Under the pieces are notes generated by a model. The model was not told where the DNA came from and did no database searches. It saw only the letters and a program-made list of their open reading frames with translations. The translations under genes and the position numbers were made by a program. DNA of 64,000 bases from NCBI GenBank assembly GCA_001695595.3, contig MBPM02000023.1, positions 434,001-498,000 on the forward strand, given 5' to 3'. Each line of letters begins with the position of its first letter. Within the stretch, counting starts at the first letter, position 1. Below are positions 48,418-61,222 of the stretch, one piece after another. The DNA comes from Plasmopara viticola. Lineage: Eukaryota; Oomycota; Peronosporomycetes; Peronosporales; Peronosporaceae.

Positions 48418-48618
48418 ATGAAAATCATCGCTTGATTACTAATGTTCGCTGCACCGAACGGCTATAGAGCCTTGCAAGCGGACACTGACACTACCTATGG
48501 TTCCTCTGTGTTTAAAGATCTATACTCAGCAGAACCATTTAGTAATGTTGCATCAAACACGCTACACCGTAAATTTTCAAAGCGTTTCGACATGAAAGAA
48601 CTCTTAATCGCGACTTAA
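48418..48618 (+). pseudogene. Possible broken secreted-effector fragment
   Basis: From an ATG at 48418 a 67-codon frame ends in TAA at 48618, with one in-frame TGA at codon 6. The N-terminus has a basic residue, then a short hydrophobic run (LLMFAAP), then a small-residue region followed by DTDT, like the signal peptides of oomycete secreted proteins. Further on SNTLHRKF occupies roughly the place of an RxLR-type motif, but it lacks a proper R-x-L-R, and no acidic EER motif follows. It is called a fragment because the stop is early and the frame is short. It could equally be chance. Confidence 0.3.
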
Positions 48619-50391
48619 TCTCCAATGATGTTGCGAAATCTGTATTCAAACATTGTCGTTAATGCTTCAGGGACTTTTCTTAGGTTTATTCAATAAGTAC
48701 TTGGTGCTCTGTTGTGTCATGGCAGCTGTCCGCTCATTTTTGTCGTTAGCGTGCCTGCACGTCGGTCATAGGAACGCACCATAAGCATAAAAAAAGTGGA
48801 TTAAGTTAAAGGTCGCCAAAAAAAGTTCTTTGCTGACAATTGCGTTTGATTTGCTGGCACGATACGTTATTACACAATTACGTTTCGTTATTCAGATCCA
48901 CACAGGGAGCAATGCAAACGCGGTATTAGTGTCCTTAGTGGCCGTGTCATCTGACCATTAGCAAAGGAAATCTATGTAGCCAAGTAATTGTAGCTCACGA
49001 AACTTGCCTGAAAATCATTTGCTTTTGCAAGCTCATATATAAAAAACCATGACAGCGCGTGTATCGTGCAATAAAACACGGGTATATTAAGGCCTTTTTT
49101 TCTGAAATATGGCTCTGCGAACACCAAAAATTCTAAGCGCGTTTATCCAAAGTACCTCACTAACTTTCCATCGCGTCTCTTGAAAAAAGAAAATCTTTCA
49201 AATTTTCCCAAGGAGCCGAGGTGTGTCGGCTATAGTAAAAATAAACGTACTCTCACCCTCACCGCTTGCATAGCCCTTTCTCGACATACATAATTACATA
49301 TATATACACCATCAGAAAATGGCTTTTCTCTGTAGAAAGCCGTGTTGCACAAAATAAACAACTTTATATTTACCTTAAAACCAGTATGGCGGAACATATG
49401 GCCTCTTTTACAAGCCTCGCAAACATTAAAGCTCTCGGTAGCGCTGTAAATAGATGCGGAGGGTAGAACTTTATCAAGACAACGCTGACATATGCCTATC
49501 CAGGACCGTAAAAGATCTATGAAGCTTACCCTTATTATCAGTAGATATAAATTTTTTAAATTTCGAGGTCGGCCTTGACCATCAGGCTGCATGTTGATCA
49601 AGGCTTTTCTTCCACGTTTGTCAACAATATTAAAAAAATTTTAGATGGATGCAGTCGTATTTTTTCATGATGATCCTATTTTTGGCATCGTCGGACACTT
49701 TTTACGTAATTACACTTGGATAAACATGAAGGCCAAAAAAAGGTTTGCCTCTCACCCACTGACAAGCAGGAGATAGCATTGTCGGAAGATTGAAATATCA
49801 TGACGACGAGCATTTACTTGATATATTGTGCACATAAGTCTGCGACAACTCATGGACTAACAACCGATCATGTCACGTCAATAGCAAGGAGGTTGTCAAG
49901 CTGTGACTTCGAGACCATCCTGACGCTAGACGATTGAGACGACGAGGCTTCCACATATTCTCGTCGAGAGGCCATCGAGCCACATATATGTGCAACCGTA
50001 AACGCACGATGTGAGAGAGGAACTACGCCAAAACATATGCCACGAGGGGTCCCGTGACACTGAATGCGTTCAGCAATCTAGCGAGCGTCACCGCTTGAGT
50101 CAATCGATCGCAGACCGACACTGTGATACAAATATTAACGACCGCAAGGATAGAATCGCTGAACATTTCGCGCTATAAGATGAATTCGTAGACGAGAAGG
50201 CAAAGTGCGATTGTCAAAGTACGGAATAATTAATTTTAGCATTGCTTTGGCACGCCGAGAACGAGGTCTGTCTTCAGTGTTAGAGGCGCTGGAACAGCTG
50301 ACTCACACGCTTGGCAGGCTTGCTAGTAGCTGCGCTTGATGTAGATGCTACTGAAACATCGGTTATCAGCGCAAAATGTTAGATTTTGATT
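48619..50391. other. Gene-poor stretch with a CxxC-containing minus-strand frame
   Basis: The minus strand at 49,230-49,601 holds ICQRCLDKV and, about 25 residues on, NVCEACKRGH, a paired CxxC arrangement compatible with a small zinc-binding fold. It is directly followed by a plausible splice donor (AAG|GTAAAT). No other exon could be connected, so it is noted but not called as a gene. Confidence 0.35.
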
Positions 50392-50414
50392 CACCCGACG
50401 TAAAGCGTCGGGTG
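50392..50414. repeat. Perfect 9-bp inverted repeat
   Basis: CACCCGACG, loop TAAAG, CGTCGGGTG. It is a GC-rich perfect stem in otherwise AT-rich DNA. No T-run follows and the role is unknown. Confidence 0.7.
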
Positions 50415-50454
50415 CAGCTGATTGTGTGGCATGTATTAAGACTTCATATATTTT

Positions 50455-50745
50455 TTAGGTCTCGAATAGCATGGTACACTTTGTGCCGAAGCTTAGCGCG
50501 TTGTGTTGACAGTAAAAATCGATCACCTGGCTTGAAATTTGCAATCCGTCGTGGATTGCAGAATTTCGCGTACGAAAAAATAGACCGATACGCAAAGCGA
50601 AAAAATTCTTTGGCCGAGCTTCTGTCTCCCTCTTTGCGTTTTTTTTGTAGTTTGTGGCTGGCTGCATGGTATCAAAGGGAAATGAGCGAACGACAAATTT
50701 GCTTCGCGATAAAACCCACGGCTCGTGGGGTAGCAGTGTTCGCAT
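50455..50745 (-). mobile_element. Possible gypsy integrase C-terminal fragment
   Basis: The minus strand reads ANFKPGDRFLLSTQ, resembling the F..GD.V.LS.. strand at the C-terminus of gypsy integrases, in a region without other gene signals. The match is short and the assignment is tentative. Confidence 0.4.
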
Positions 50746-53700
50746 TTTCTGCCTGAGAGTGCGTCAGTGCGCTGATAATAACCTTGTGTGGTAATGAATT
50801 CGTTTACGATGAGACCATCGTTAGCGTCGAGACTGCCAAGTAAGTAAGCGTTTTTCGATCTACCCTTTCAAAATATAGCCTTCTACAGCTTTGCGATGAC
50901 CCACTACTATTTGAATTCGGCTGGAGGTGCCGACTCTTGTTGATAAATAACACAGTCAGACTTGTCGACGCAATGGCGAAGTGCCCTTAAGGTACTCAAA
51001 AATTGCGTTGACAATAGCAAAGGGAACAGTGTTCAGTATAGCATGCACTTCCGTTAAACTCATTTAGGAGTAAGAGACGACGTCCAATTATCGACTTCAT
51101 CGTGCTGGAGAGAGGGTCACTGGCGCGGCTTATCCTCGAAATGGTAGACGCAAACAAAGTGATGGTCACGAAGGGCGACACATCAATGTGTTATTTGTAT
51201 AATTGTTGTGCAGACAAATACTTATGGTGAAACGCTTTTTGGGGTCAACAGTTGACCTGATGGCTGGCTTGTGATATTGGAATTTGATGTAAGGTAAAAT
51301 TGATAGCTGATCGAATATGAGTAAAAAGAAATTAAAGGGTTCGATCGGTGGACAACTTGATATGATACGAGACACCTTGGCACCGTCACTTTGATGTGCG
51401 GTCAGCAACAAGTCTGTTCGGCTGATAAAAAAGATAGTTTAGTCAAATAGAATGAGGCCGGATCTATATTAATGATTGGATGGATTATCCGAGCGCAATT
51501 AAAAAACATGATACGCTCGTTCTATTTGGCTACGCAGCGATGCTCTGCGTTTTAGAAGAGCCTGTGATTTACTTACCCATCAGATCGTCTGCGATCGGTT
51601 TACACATAAAATCATTCTTGATCCATTCCCACATAGGATTATTCTTGATGTACCCGTCACACCAGCAGAGTATAAGTGCCGATCCAGATGTAATTGTATT
51701 GAGCACGACGATTAGGAACCATGCATCGCACTTTTCTTGGTAAAAGCTCAAATTACGTTTACTTCTAAAGTGGCTTTGAGTTGACCAGTACTTTTTTACT
51801 GATCATAGGATAGGGATGAGAAGAGGATTAAACATATAGATTGGTACGCACTTAGCGTGCGGAGAATTTTCTTTTTCACAAATGCCGTTTGCTGCGTACT
51901 TATCGCCTAGAAGTTAACCGACGGGATTGTGTCAAGATTATTCCACCCGCCCCAGGAAGCAGTAAACATCCGAAAAAGGAAGGTTTGCTACACAAGACAC
52001 AATATCTATGAAGAACACCTTACATAAATGAAACTTTAATGACGTCATTACCACTCAGGAGCACTAGGCAAGAAGATTGTGGTCCACGTCTATTTCCAAC
52101 GACAATACCAGTACACGCAAACCAGGCGGTACAGTAACTTATCGAAGGCCGCGCAATACTATAATGAGAAACCTAATGCCTGATGAAGGTGAATGACTAG
52201 ATTTGGCTCGCATAAAAGAGCCTTAAGCTCTCAAATTAGCATACATGTAATCCGAACCTTCAAAATAATTTGTATTGTAGCTGATCATAATGAGGCTCGA
52301 CTCGAGATCGTGTGTATTGTCTTTTCTTATCGTGCATGTCTCAAAACACGAATTGGTAAAATCATCGCGGGGGTCGAGCTGTCAATGAACAAAGGTAATA
52401 AAGTGATTTTATAGAATGCGTTGCCCCAGGACACATGGGAACGAAAGTTTATTAAAAAGGAGTTGTAATCTGATCAGATAAGATGTGAAATCTGTTAGTC
52501 GTACCAGTTACAGCCGCAGTCAATTTAGGTATCTAACCTTATTAGAGAAATGTAATGAGCCGACGTAGGTCGACAAAGCGAGTCTAAGCTGTGAGTGTTT
52601 GCCAAGGGAACTCGTGCGCAAAAGGAATAAAGTGCCTTGTTTAACGACATGAGTAGCAAAACGATAGAACATTTTCAGTGAGTTGTCTATCATAGAGGAG
52701 TAGTAACAAGGAGGACCCACATACTGGCTGTTGTACAAGGATGGAGTGATGCACATTTAGGATCTTTGGATAGAATGTATATTCTGATCAAGCCGTGTAT
52801 CAGGTGAGTAGAGTAATCAAAGCAATTTCAAATGTAGGATGGGATGGCCAAAAAGAAGTCTTACCTTCATTCCGAAAGAAACATGATCCGGTCGTGAAAC
52901 AAAAGGAAAAATTAAAAAGCTAAGATTATGCAATATGTTGTACTCTAAAAGCGGGATGCTGTACGTTATATGCGGGTGAGGGCTGTAGCAAAAAGCACTA
53001 CGTCAAAGATCATGTTATTTGGTGCTCGTAAAGGGATCTAAGCGGCTTATGTGTTTCATTTCTTGATCTAATCTCTGGTACTTGCTCTTTGGTTTCTCAT
53101 GCCGTAGAAATTGAAGAAATAACAGCGTTAATATCAAAAATGTATGTAAATTATTCTGAAAAAATTAACTGAAGAAAGGCTTTCCAGGGAACACCTTATT
53201 AGATCGATACGGTTCTCGATCACTACATAAAGCAAACAATACGAGCTCGAGGGGGGCTGAGACAGTATTCTCAAGAAGTGATGATAGAAGCTGATGAAAT
53301 ACGAAGAGATAATTCATGTCGGTCATAAGCTCGGCATCAATGTGAGAAAGCAATTCTGTGGCCTTCAAAATGAAAGGAAGGATGTCGAGTTGGAAACAAG
53401 TCCCACAGGTAGGCCTTTACTAGGCATCGAATATGAGCTTCCGTCATGAAATCGTTCCACCACAGAATAGATCGCGTGGGGTCTGAACAAAGTGAAAGTA
53501 CCCTTGAGGCTCATAAATTGCTGCAAAAAAGAGTAAGCGTTCAATTTGCTCACAATTTAGCTGCTAGAATATAATATAGCTTTGGGTCTTTTATAATTCT
53601 CACATAGAGACCCGAAAAGAAGTATCTCATCGATAGACGTGACCATTTTTAAGTGAAAAGTGACATGTTCACATGGATAGAAGTGACTATAGATACATTA

Positions 53701-56680
53701 TCTTCATTCGCGCTTTTGAGGCCAGGGCAAATTGTAAGTAGCCATTTAGGCTTAATAGAAGTCGCGGTGTTCCAGCTTATATTAGATGATAACATGTATA
53801 CCCGTGAAATCTGTTAATAAAAAGAGGTAGTTCCTTAAATACCATTTAAAGTGAAAACGTACTTTTAATATGCTCAAACGCCTGTATCAAAGCAAAGCAA
53901 GCTAACGAAATAAAAATATAAATATTTGAAATCGCAATATCTCAATCTTTATATTCAATTGCGTGGTGGGCCCCAATGACATAAGATTATTTTACTTGAT
54001 AATGGGATACCCCAAGCCGAGAAGGTCCCTGACAGACACTGAAGATGACTTTGGATAGTGTAAGAGAGACCTTTTCAAATAAAACGCTAGCTGACTCATC
54101 TCTAAAGATATAGAGATAGGGGTTGCTAAAAGCTCATCACAAATGCCGTCAGTGATCGCAAGCAAAGAAGACAAATAAAGCGTCAGCCGGCTGCAATGGC
54201 AAACTATCCTTAAGCTTGACCTAATTTTTTTCGCAATTAGAACCGCGCTTGTGCTCGATTGCAGCCATTGATTAACCATTTTAGGGGGACGGTGAGAAGG
54301 TACGGTGAGAAGGTGGTGCGGACGTAGGGGTTTATTGGCTGCACTAAGTATCGACTGAATTCCGGTACGCTGATAGCCCAAGTTGAAGTGGCGGATTGTA
54401 TTGGCAACGTTATATTGGTAGCCTCAAATCTCGTTCCTTGCGCGGCCGCTGGAAGATTAAAGCCTGTTTGTGCAGGAGCTGGTCTTTTGTGTCGTGATGA
54501 TCTTAGAGGAGAGACAGTTTGGACCCCAGCTCAGCCCCATCTTGTCAAATTCACTGGTATCTATGTCTCGGACCCATTAGCATCCACTAGGCTTTTTATA
54601 ATCTGCGATATGACTGTAAGCTGAAGTCAGACCAGCTTATGCAGGTAAGTGTTGAGATTTGATACCACATTAGATAAGCAAACCACCGAGCGCAATCAGA
54701 ATGGGGCATCTACAACAGGTACGAAGGGTATGTACGGTTGAGCTGATCCTTAAATAAAGCATTCTTATTACAAGATAACAATGGGCAGCGGCAGTAGAAT
54801 TAGTGGCTACTTTAAAAATTTGGAAAGGCGATAATCGGTCGCGATCGCCTCCATGTGTAAGCAATTTATTTTTATTCGCACAACTCGTCACGACCTCGGA
54901 CTTTGTGAAATTTCATGGCTGATCTTTTTGACAGAGATAATTGCGAAATTTTAGTAGCGAAAGACAAAGTCCTTACAAACTTAAAGCCGCATAAAGGAAG
55001 CCATCAGATACATTCTTTCTCATTGTCGGTTTGCTATTTATTAAGCTTGTACTCGAATGAATCACTTGCAAATATTCTTAAGCGCCTCAACGTAATGGTC
55101 CTTCATGTAGCGATAGCAAAGACGGCTCAGTGTCAACTAATGCTAGTTATCTGTAGAGCTTGATGACACGTTCTTGCTTTAATTTGCGCGACCACAAGCT
55201 GTTGCGCCACTAAAAACCGATTTGAGATGTGGCCGGAGCAGCGCCAGTTTGATAACCGTCCTTTGAGACTACCGGATGACTTGCTACAGAGCACAGTTTT
55301 AGTATTAAGCACATGTAGCTCACAATGTAGCCCAAAGTCGAGCACAATGCATCCAACAAAATTGCGCCTCCACCTATCCGTGACCTATTCACTTGAAAAG
55401 TCTGGCAATGATCACTCGATCCTATCAGGCTGGATAGGAGAATGCCTATAGCAAACTTAGTTGGAATAATCAACGAGACAGAATAAGGACGATTAACAAT
55501 ATATTCAAGCAGCAATATGTCTGACATCAATTGATAATGTTTATGACGTGCAGCCAGAGAGTAGCTGTCATAAAACGCTAAGCATAACTAACTGCTGATC
55601 CGACGAATAAATCGCAATTTCAACATTTAAGATCGAAAGCTCATTGGTTATACATTGTCAAAATTACAAGGAATCAACTGAAAATTTTTATGGCGTTCAC
55701 TTGAATCCGGTCATTATACAGCGAAGTGGACGATTACGGACAGATCTGTAATTCAACTTTTCTTAATGACTTAACTATATCGAAGCACAATTGCAGGGCA
55801 AGATGCCATGGTCTGGTCGACTTTACGCCTAGATGTATTTGATCACCAACAATCTTTTCACTTTTCAAATTAGCTTCGATCCACCTACGTCTGTGATCTA
55901 CCAGTCAAATCAGCAATGAATCGATAACTGTCGAGTTGATTATGTCAATTACATAATACACAACGTTAATGCCTATCCGTCTGGTATTTGAAGTATTAAA
56001 TTATGGGTTCCGTAGGAGCCCGATTTGCACTCACTCAAGATGAGCCTTCAGTATGCTTACGTATCTCTTAGATCAAAGCAATCTACTAGAATAAAGAGTC
56101 TGATTAGGCTCAAGAAAACGAATAGACGTGAATCTTCTTTGAACTATGGCAAACTCGTGGCATGAGGTAGCTTTAGCTCAAACGGAGATTAAACCTTGTT
56201 CTTAAAGAGCCATGTCGACAAGAAGTTGAGCTTGGATGGACTAGGTGACCAGCTCAACTCCACTCACTATTAAAAGCTGACAAGTAAATTAAAAATATGC
56301 ATCATAGATTATAAACCTAACAGTAATCGATCCAGCCGGTTAAATACCATACGCACCGTTTTAATTCTTCCACACGGAGCAAATTACAGACATACACCAC
56401 TTCAACGCATTTTAAATAAGGCCAATAAGCATCACCAAGTTACGTGCCATTAAAACAGTGGTTCAGAACCGCGGACGGGTATATAAATTAGATCCTTAAT
56501 TATTGATGCCCCCCCCTTAGCCAGTTCCCTTGGACGCAATGTTGATCTAGGCATCGCAAGTCTTTCGATAGACATCATACCACCGCATCTCTTTCCCGAC
56601 TACAGTTAAATTACTTGTACTGGTGCTGGCTGTGAAGTGGTGTGTGCCGTCCAAATACGACTATGTTTCCAACATCTGCG
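50746..56680. other. Long gene-poor, repeat-like region
   Basis: Nearly 6 kb without a supportable gene. Short frames occur on both strands, including a 78-codon plus frame at 54,388-54,624 and a minus one at 53,992-54,381, with no recognised domains. A 13-bp tandem pair ACGGTGAGAAGGT lies at about 54,289-54,314. The end merges into the copia relic. Confidence 0.4.
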
Positions 56681-56689
56681 GGTAAGATG

Positions 56690-57300
56690 AATTTCTGGAC
56701 ACTAACTCAAAAAAACGAAGGTTACCCGGGATGCTATCAAGCAGCTGAAATTCACAATATTATTCTTAAGTTGCGAAAGGCTTTGTACGGGCTCAAGTAA
56801 GACATAAATTCCACGTTATAATAAACGTGTGAGACCAGCTACTTTTGCGTTTGCTAAGACTAAATAAAGAAATATTGTTTGCGACAGTACTCTACATTAA
56901 TGACCTTTGGTCACGAGCACATAGCCAAAGCTCCTGACACTTCTGCGGGTGACGTTGTGATACAACAAGGATCTGGGATGAGGGCACAAGTTTTTTAGCA
57001 TGCTAATGCGTACGACAAGATGGCTATTCATGAGAACTCAACCATACTAATGCGTTACGACATTGACAGTCCGATACGATGCAGCTTTTTACTTTAACGA
57101 GAATCAGCAGGGGGGTTCTAAAATCCCTGAGGAGGGCTTAGTATGCGAGGGGATTGAAGTGGTCTATTACAGTAACGAGGACTTTGCGGATAGAAAATCA
57201 TAATGTCCGCTTGAACTCACGCTGTTCAAGGTATTAATGGTGTTAGTCGATGGCTAATCTTCTCAATATAAAACACCGGTAAAAAAGGCAGCTTTCTTAG
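56690..57300 (+). mobile_element. Ty1/copia pol relic (RT and RNase H)
   Basis: Plus-strand frames read GYPGCYQAAE and then ILKLRKALYGLK (about 56,770-56,800), the well-known L.KALYGLKQ motif of copia reverse transcriptases, ended by a stop. About 60-70 bp later LRQYSTLMT lies near where the YVDD region is expected. At about 57,135-57,200 is GLVCEGIEVVYYSNEDFADRKS, matching the GL.Y.G....GYSDADWAGD..RKS stretch of copia RNase H. Stops and frameshifts show it is inactive. The remnants run a little further downstream; no LTR was found. Confidence 0.82.
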
Positions 57301-58252
57301 TGCTGAAACTGCTTTTCTTACAAATAAGTATGGTAAAGATTATCCCTGATAGAAAAAATAACTACCGAAATTCCTGATTCACAATGCGATGTCCATGCAA
57401 TGAGTGAAGCGAATCGGTACTACAGCATTAAAATGGTGTGACTTGTCAGTTTGTAAACTCGATCCAAGATCGACACGCAAGTTCGCACAATGCGATCTCC
57501 ATTTCTTCTTATTTCTTTTATATATTTGCTTGTGTCTTTTTGTAATTCAACACAAGATTGTTATTTATTGATGTTTGGAACTACTAACCTGGTTTGTTGA
57601 TGCTCACTGTTTTTCTGATACTAAAAGCTAAAGCGACAGTGGTTGTGACGCCATTCCGCTGCTAACAACGTATACTTCAATGCTCTAACAAAAGGTTGTC
57701 CACTGTATTACTAAAGCATTTGTGATGTACTGTAGATAGAGCGGGACATACGATTCAAATCTATCGGGATCTGTGATCATCGCCCAGCCTCACATTGTCG
57801 AGCCGTCTTGTACAGTAAAAGGTGCTGATCACATCGAAGGATTCGATATGGTGGAAGCAACAAGCTTGTGCCCTGTATAGTGGAAGCACATGGAGGGCTG
57901 GGTAGAGGTTTGGCTCTGTCTCCGTACGCCCTTTCTGCGTGTAATGTTTTCATTGAAATCCTTCTATACCATGTCTTACTCACATTAGCTAAGACAACAT
58001 CTGAATAACCTTCGCATACGTTGATTGGTCAATATCCTCATACCCCGCCAAACCTGATTAGGGGTTAGGATTTCAATCAATGAGTTGTCACTCTCTCGTT
58101 CACAGTTTCCCATCCAAAGCTCAAGTATTTTTCCCCACGAAAAGCAAGTCACACTCTATCTAGAATTTCTTCTGCAGTTATATTAGTGCCGACGCGGAGT
58201 CCGCCCAGCGGCACTTTTTCCTCGTACAAGTAGCTCAAAATAATCGTGTACC
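57301..58252. other. Intergenic, upstream of the membrane-protein gene
   Basis: Probably copia tail in the first few hundred bases, then the promoter and leader of the gene at 58,253. No element was recognised. Confidence 0.35.
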
Positions 58253-61222
58253 ATGGGGCTACTATGCTGCGCTGCCAAGTGCTGCGGTTGCATAGCGCTT
58301 TCGCAGCTCTGTGCGCTGCTTCTACCTCTAGCCATCCTGGCTGTTCTCGGCGTTTTGTTCTACACGTACGCGATTCCGTGGGGTGAGGATCAGATTCGCC
58401 AGGCGCTCGATCTCACGTCTGACGTCGACATTGGCAACCTCAATGCCAGCTACATTGCCGCCAATAATTGCTCCGGCTGCGTCTTTGGCAGCAACACGCA
58501 GTGGCCCACCAACACTACAGGTACCAAGCACTTTCTCGACTCAATGGCTGGTAGCACGACATCAGCCATTATTGCCACCTCTTTGGCTGGCGCAACCGTA
58601 ATCGGTACAGGCTCCATGCTCTGGGCCTCCCTGGTGCCCACAGCCGCCGCGGCGCTGAGCTTTTCGGCAGGTTTCTACGAAATGACGCACATTTTTGAGC
58701 AGGCCCAGTTCGTTGGTATGATCAGCCAGTTAAGAATCGAAGGCGCGCCAACCTTTCTCCTTCAATTTTCCAAGGAAATGTCGTGGACCAATTTTAATGT
58801 GATCAAAGGAAGCAGCGGCAATTCTAGCAGAAGTGGACGCCCCAGTCACGAAGATGGTCGAAGACTTGCAGTAGACGTTGTGACTGCAGCTGGAGAGACC
58901 GGACCGGCGAGATATGCTGCTCTGATTGGTGTGGATGCCGACAATCTCTTTTTCTACACACTGTTGACATTTATTGCTGTGCTTGCGGCACTGCATGTGG
59001 TGTACCTTGTGTTTATCTTAATCGTCAGTTCCATCTCCAAGAACGAGACGATCGGTGACTTGGCACGCAAATGGTATCGCAAGGTGATTTGGGCCTGTGT
59101 GTTGGCTTTGCTGCTGGCTCAATATATTTTTTCTATGGCTGGATGCTATCACATTTCGAACGAATTTTCCAAACACTCGGCTGAAGGACATGCTTCTCGT
59201 CTCACTCTAGGGATTGTTGCTCTTGTGGCAATTGTGCTCTTGACTCTCGGACTTGGTGTCATTGTTATTGGAAGAAATCGAGACGAACTTAGAGATGTCG
59301 GAACTTATGAACACAACCAGCGAGCGTTCAGTAGCAAGTACAGTGCGTACTATGACCAGTACAATTTCGACAATCGCTTTTTCTTCGTGCCACGCATATT
59401 CCTGGCAGTCGGTACTGGTGCTATCGTTGGTATTGTTCGCGATGCCATGACGCAATTAATTTGTATCCTCGCAATGATGATGCTATACATGATCTTGCTA
59501 CTTCTTCGCCAGCCAAATTTACTGCCGTTCTTGTACTACATGGGTGTCATGTCGGTCTTTTTTAAGGCAGTGCTGATCTGCCTCATGCTGATCGTTGCAA
59601 GGGACGACTTTTTTCCGCAGAATGTGCGCGACAACACGGCTTACGGCATTATTGGACTCAACATATTCATCTTCGCGTTGCTATTCATACGTCAGGCGTA
59701 CATGATCGTCCGCACAATAATAATTGCTTGTCGTCACAAGAAAAATGGCAAGAATGACCACTATCTGGATGCAACAGACACTAACTTTGAGTTTGACAAC
59801 GCTTCCACGCCTATTCCTCCTGTTGAGCAGGCGAAGTCAACACCATTGGGTAGAGACGGAGATTGCTTTGGAAAGCAGCCGTCCCATCAACAGCAAGAAC
59901 AGGTTCAAGGCCACCATCGTCAATTTCAAGCGCAATCCAGCACGGTATCTGGCTACACTACCCAGAGCTCCCGAAGTGGGCATTCAGAGAATGTGCCTAT
60001 GTTGGAGCCGACGTCGGAGCCTGTTCCTGTTTTCAGCCGCTCTCAAAGCAATATTCGTCCACTGCAGTCTCACAATCAGCAGTATGCGGTTGGAGAGACT
60101 CCAGAGCTTTGTGAAGTGACAAATACGACGGTAGAATCTGGTGCTGCACCTGCTTCGGAAGTGCCAACGTACGATGTGCTGGCTGCTTATCTTGGCACAA
60201 CTTCATTGCCAACCGAAACTGCCTTCTCCGCGTCGTTAAACTCAGCTAGAGGTCAATCGTTTAAAAATCACCGCGCTTCATCTCAAGGCCTTAATTCTTC
60301 TCAAAGTTTAGGCTCGTCGGCGTCACGCGGTTTGTCGTCATCACAAAATTTGGCGTCATCGAGAGGCATGGCATTGTCACGAGTTCCTACGTCGTCGAGA
60401 GGTGCAGCTGCAATGTCCAAGTCTGGTTTCGCCTCACGTTCTTCGTCGACACCGCTTGACGCATATGCTGAAAGTTTCTCCCGATCGGGACACGGTCTTT
60501 CCTCGTCGCGACAGCCACGCACTGTCAAGCTGTATCAGAATGTGGATATTGATGATGTAGACATCGATGACGAGCCAGCTCAAACTTTCGCACTTTCGTC
60601 TACTAGTCAATCGTTTGATCCTACTGCATCAGGAATTTCAGCAGCTAGTTCGGTTGCCATGATGCAATCGTACGTCAATTTTTCAGACTCGACAGTCTCT
60701 GCAAACAAGCAAAGTACTATCAAGCAATCAGACAATACGTTCTCAGCTGCTATGGTTGCAGCTTCCTCAGACCAAAGTAGTGGCATTGGTAGCAGTCCTC
60801 AAGCCAAAACGTCAATCTTCTCCAACGACTCGAAGAGTAGCTTTGGTAGTGACAACAACAGCTGGATCGAACATAATTCAAAGGTCGCTATTAGCATAGA
60901 CGACAGGGAGAGTGAAGCCCTTGAGGGACAGAGCTACGAACTTGGACCTTTTGGAGTGACCAAATCGGCGTTCCCGCGGTATTCGGTAGATTCGTACGGC
61001 TTCCAGTCGACAGCCAACTTTACGACGTCCCGCGTAATCTTCAACGCAAAGGGTGGAAGCAGCAGCGACGATGGCTCGTTGAAGCGACGAGGATCAAACT
61101 TGTCAAGTCAGTCGTCCAATCTCTCGTTGAATCATTCTTTTGTAAGTGTGCACTCCGACGATAGTTTATCGTACTTGGACGCAAACAAAGAGCGCCACGG
61201 CAACAATACCCACGCGCTTTAA
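58253..61222 (+). CDS. Multi-pass membrane protein resembling fungal TRP/Flc family
   Basis: A single-exon protein of 989 residues. The start MGLLCCAAKCCGC offers a Gly2 and Cys cluster suited to N-myristoylation/palmitoylation, directly before a hydrophobic segment (about 16-40). Further hydrophobic segments are at about 105-138, 240-268, 280-302, 318-342, 390-415, 425-450 and 468-495. NRFFFVPRIFLAVGTGAIVG, then LICILAMMMLYMILLLLRQP, recalls the C-terminal half of the fungal TRP-like/Flc membrane domain (FVP...LR....; .L....LY...L...RP). The extracellular part before it has a likely N-glycosylated, Cys-containing loop (NNCSGC). The C-terminal half (about 505-989) is long, Ser/Gln-rich and repetitive (SSRGL, SSQNL, SSRGM), probably cytosolic and disordered. 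Family membership is a tentative inference. Confidence 0.7.
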   Translation: MGLLCCAAKCCGCIALSQLCALLLPLAILAVLGVLFYTYAIPWGEDQIRQALDLTSDVDIGNLNASYIAANNCSGCVFGSNTQWPTNTTGTKHFLDSMAGSTTSAIIATSLAGATVIGTGSMLWASLVPTAAAALSFSAGFYEMTHIFEQAQFVGMISQLRIEGAPTFLLQFSKEMSWTNFNVIKGSSGNSSRSGRPSHEDGRRLAVDVVTAAGETGPARYAALIGVDADNLFFYTLLTFIAVLAALHVVYLVFILIVSSISKNETIGDLARKWYRKVIWACVLALLLAQYIFSMAGCYHISNEFSKHSAEGHASRLTLGIVALVAIVLLTLGLGVIVIGRNRDELRDVGTYEHNQRAFSSKYSAYYDQYNFDNRFFFVPRIFLAVGTGAIVGIVRDAMTQLICILAMMMLYMILLLLRQPNLLPFLYYMGVMSVFFKAVLICLMLIVARDDFFPQNVRDNTAYGIIGLNIFIFALLFIRQAYMIVRTIIIACRHKKNGKNDHYLDATDTNFEFDNASTPIPPVEQAKSTPLGRDGDCFGKQPSHQQQEQVQGHHRQFQAQSSTVSGYTTQSSRSGHSENVPMLEPTSEPVPVFSRSQSNIRPLQSHNQQYAVGETPELCEVTNTTVESGAAPASEVPTYDVLAAYLGTTSLPTETAFSASLNSARGQSFKNHRASSQGLNSSQSLGSSASRGLSSSQNLASSRGMALSRVPTSSRGAAAMSKSGFASRSSSTPLDAYAESFSRSGHGLSSSRQPRTVKLYQNVDIDDVDIDDEPAQTFALSSTSQSFDPTASGISAASSVAMMQSYVNFSDSTVSANKQSTIKQSDNTFSAAMVAASSDQSSGIGSSPQAKTSIFSNDSKSSFGSDNNSWIEHNSKVAISIDDRESEALEGQSYELGPFGVTKSAFPRYSVDSYGFQSTANFTTSRVIFNAKGGSSSDDGSLKRRGSNLSSQSSNLSLNHSFVSVHSDDSLSYLDANKERHGNNTHAL

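Noticed and set aside
54289..54314. 13-bp tandem pair ACGGTGAGAAGGT
   Set aside because: A single duplication in non-coding DNA without any other signal.
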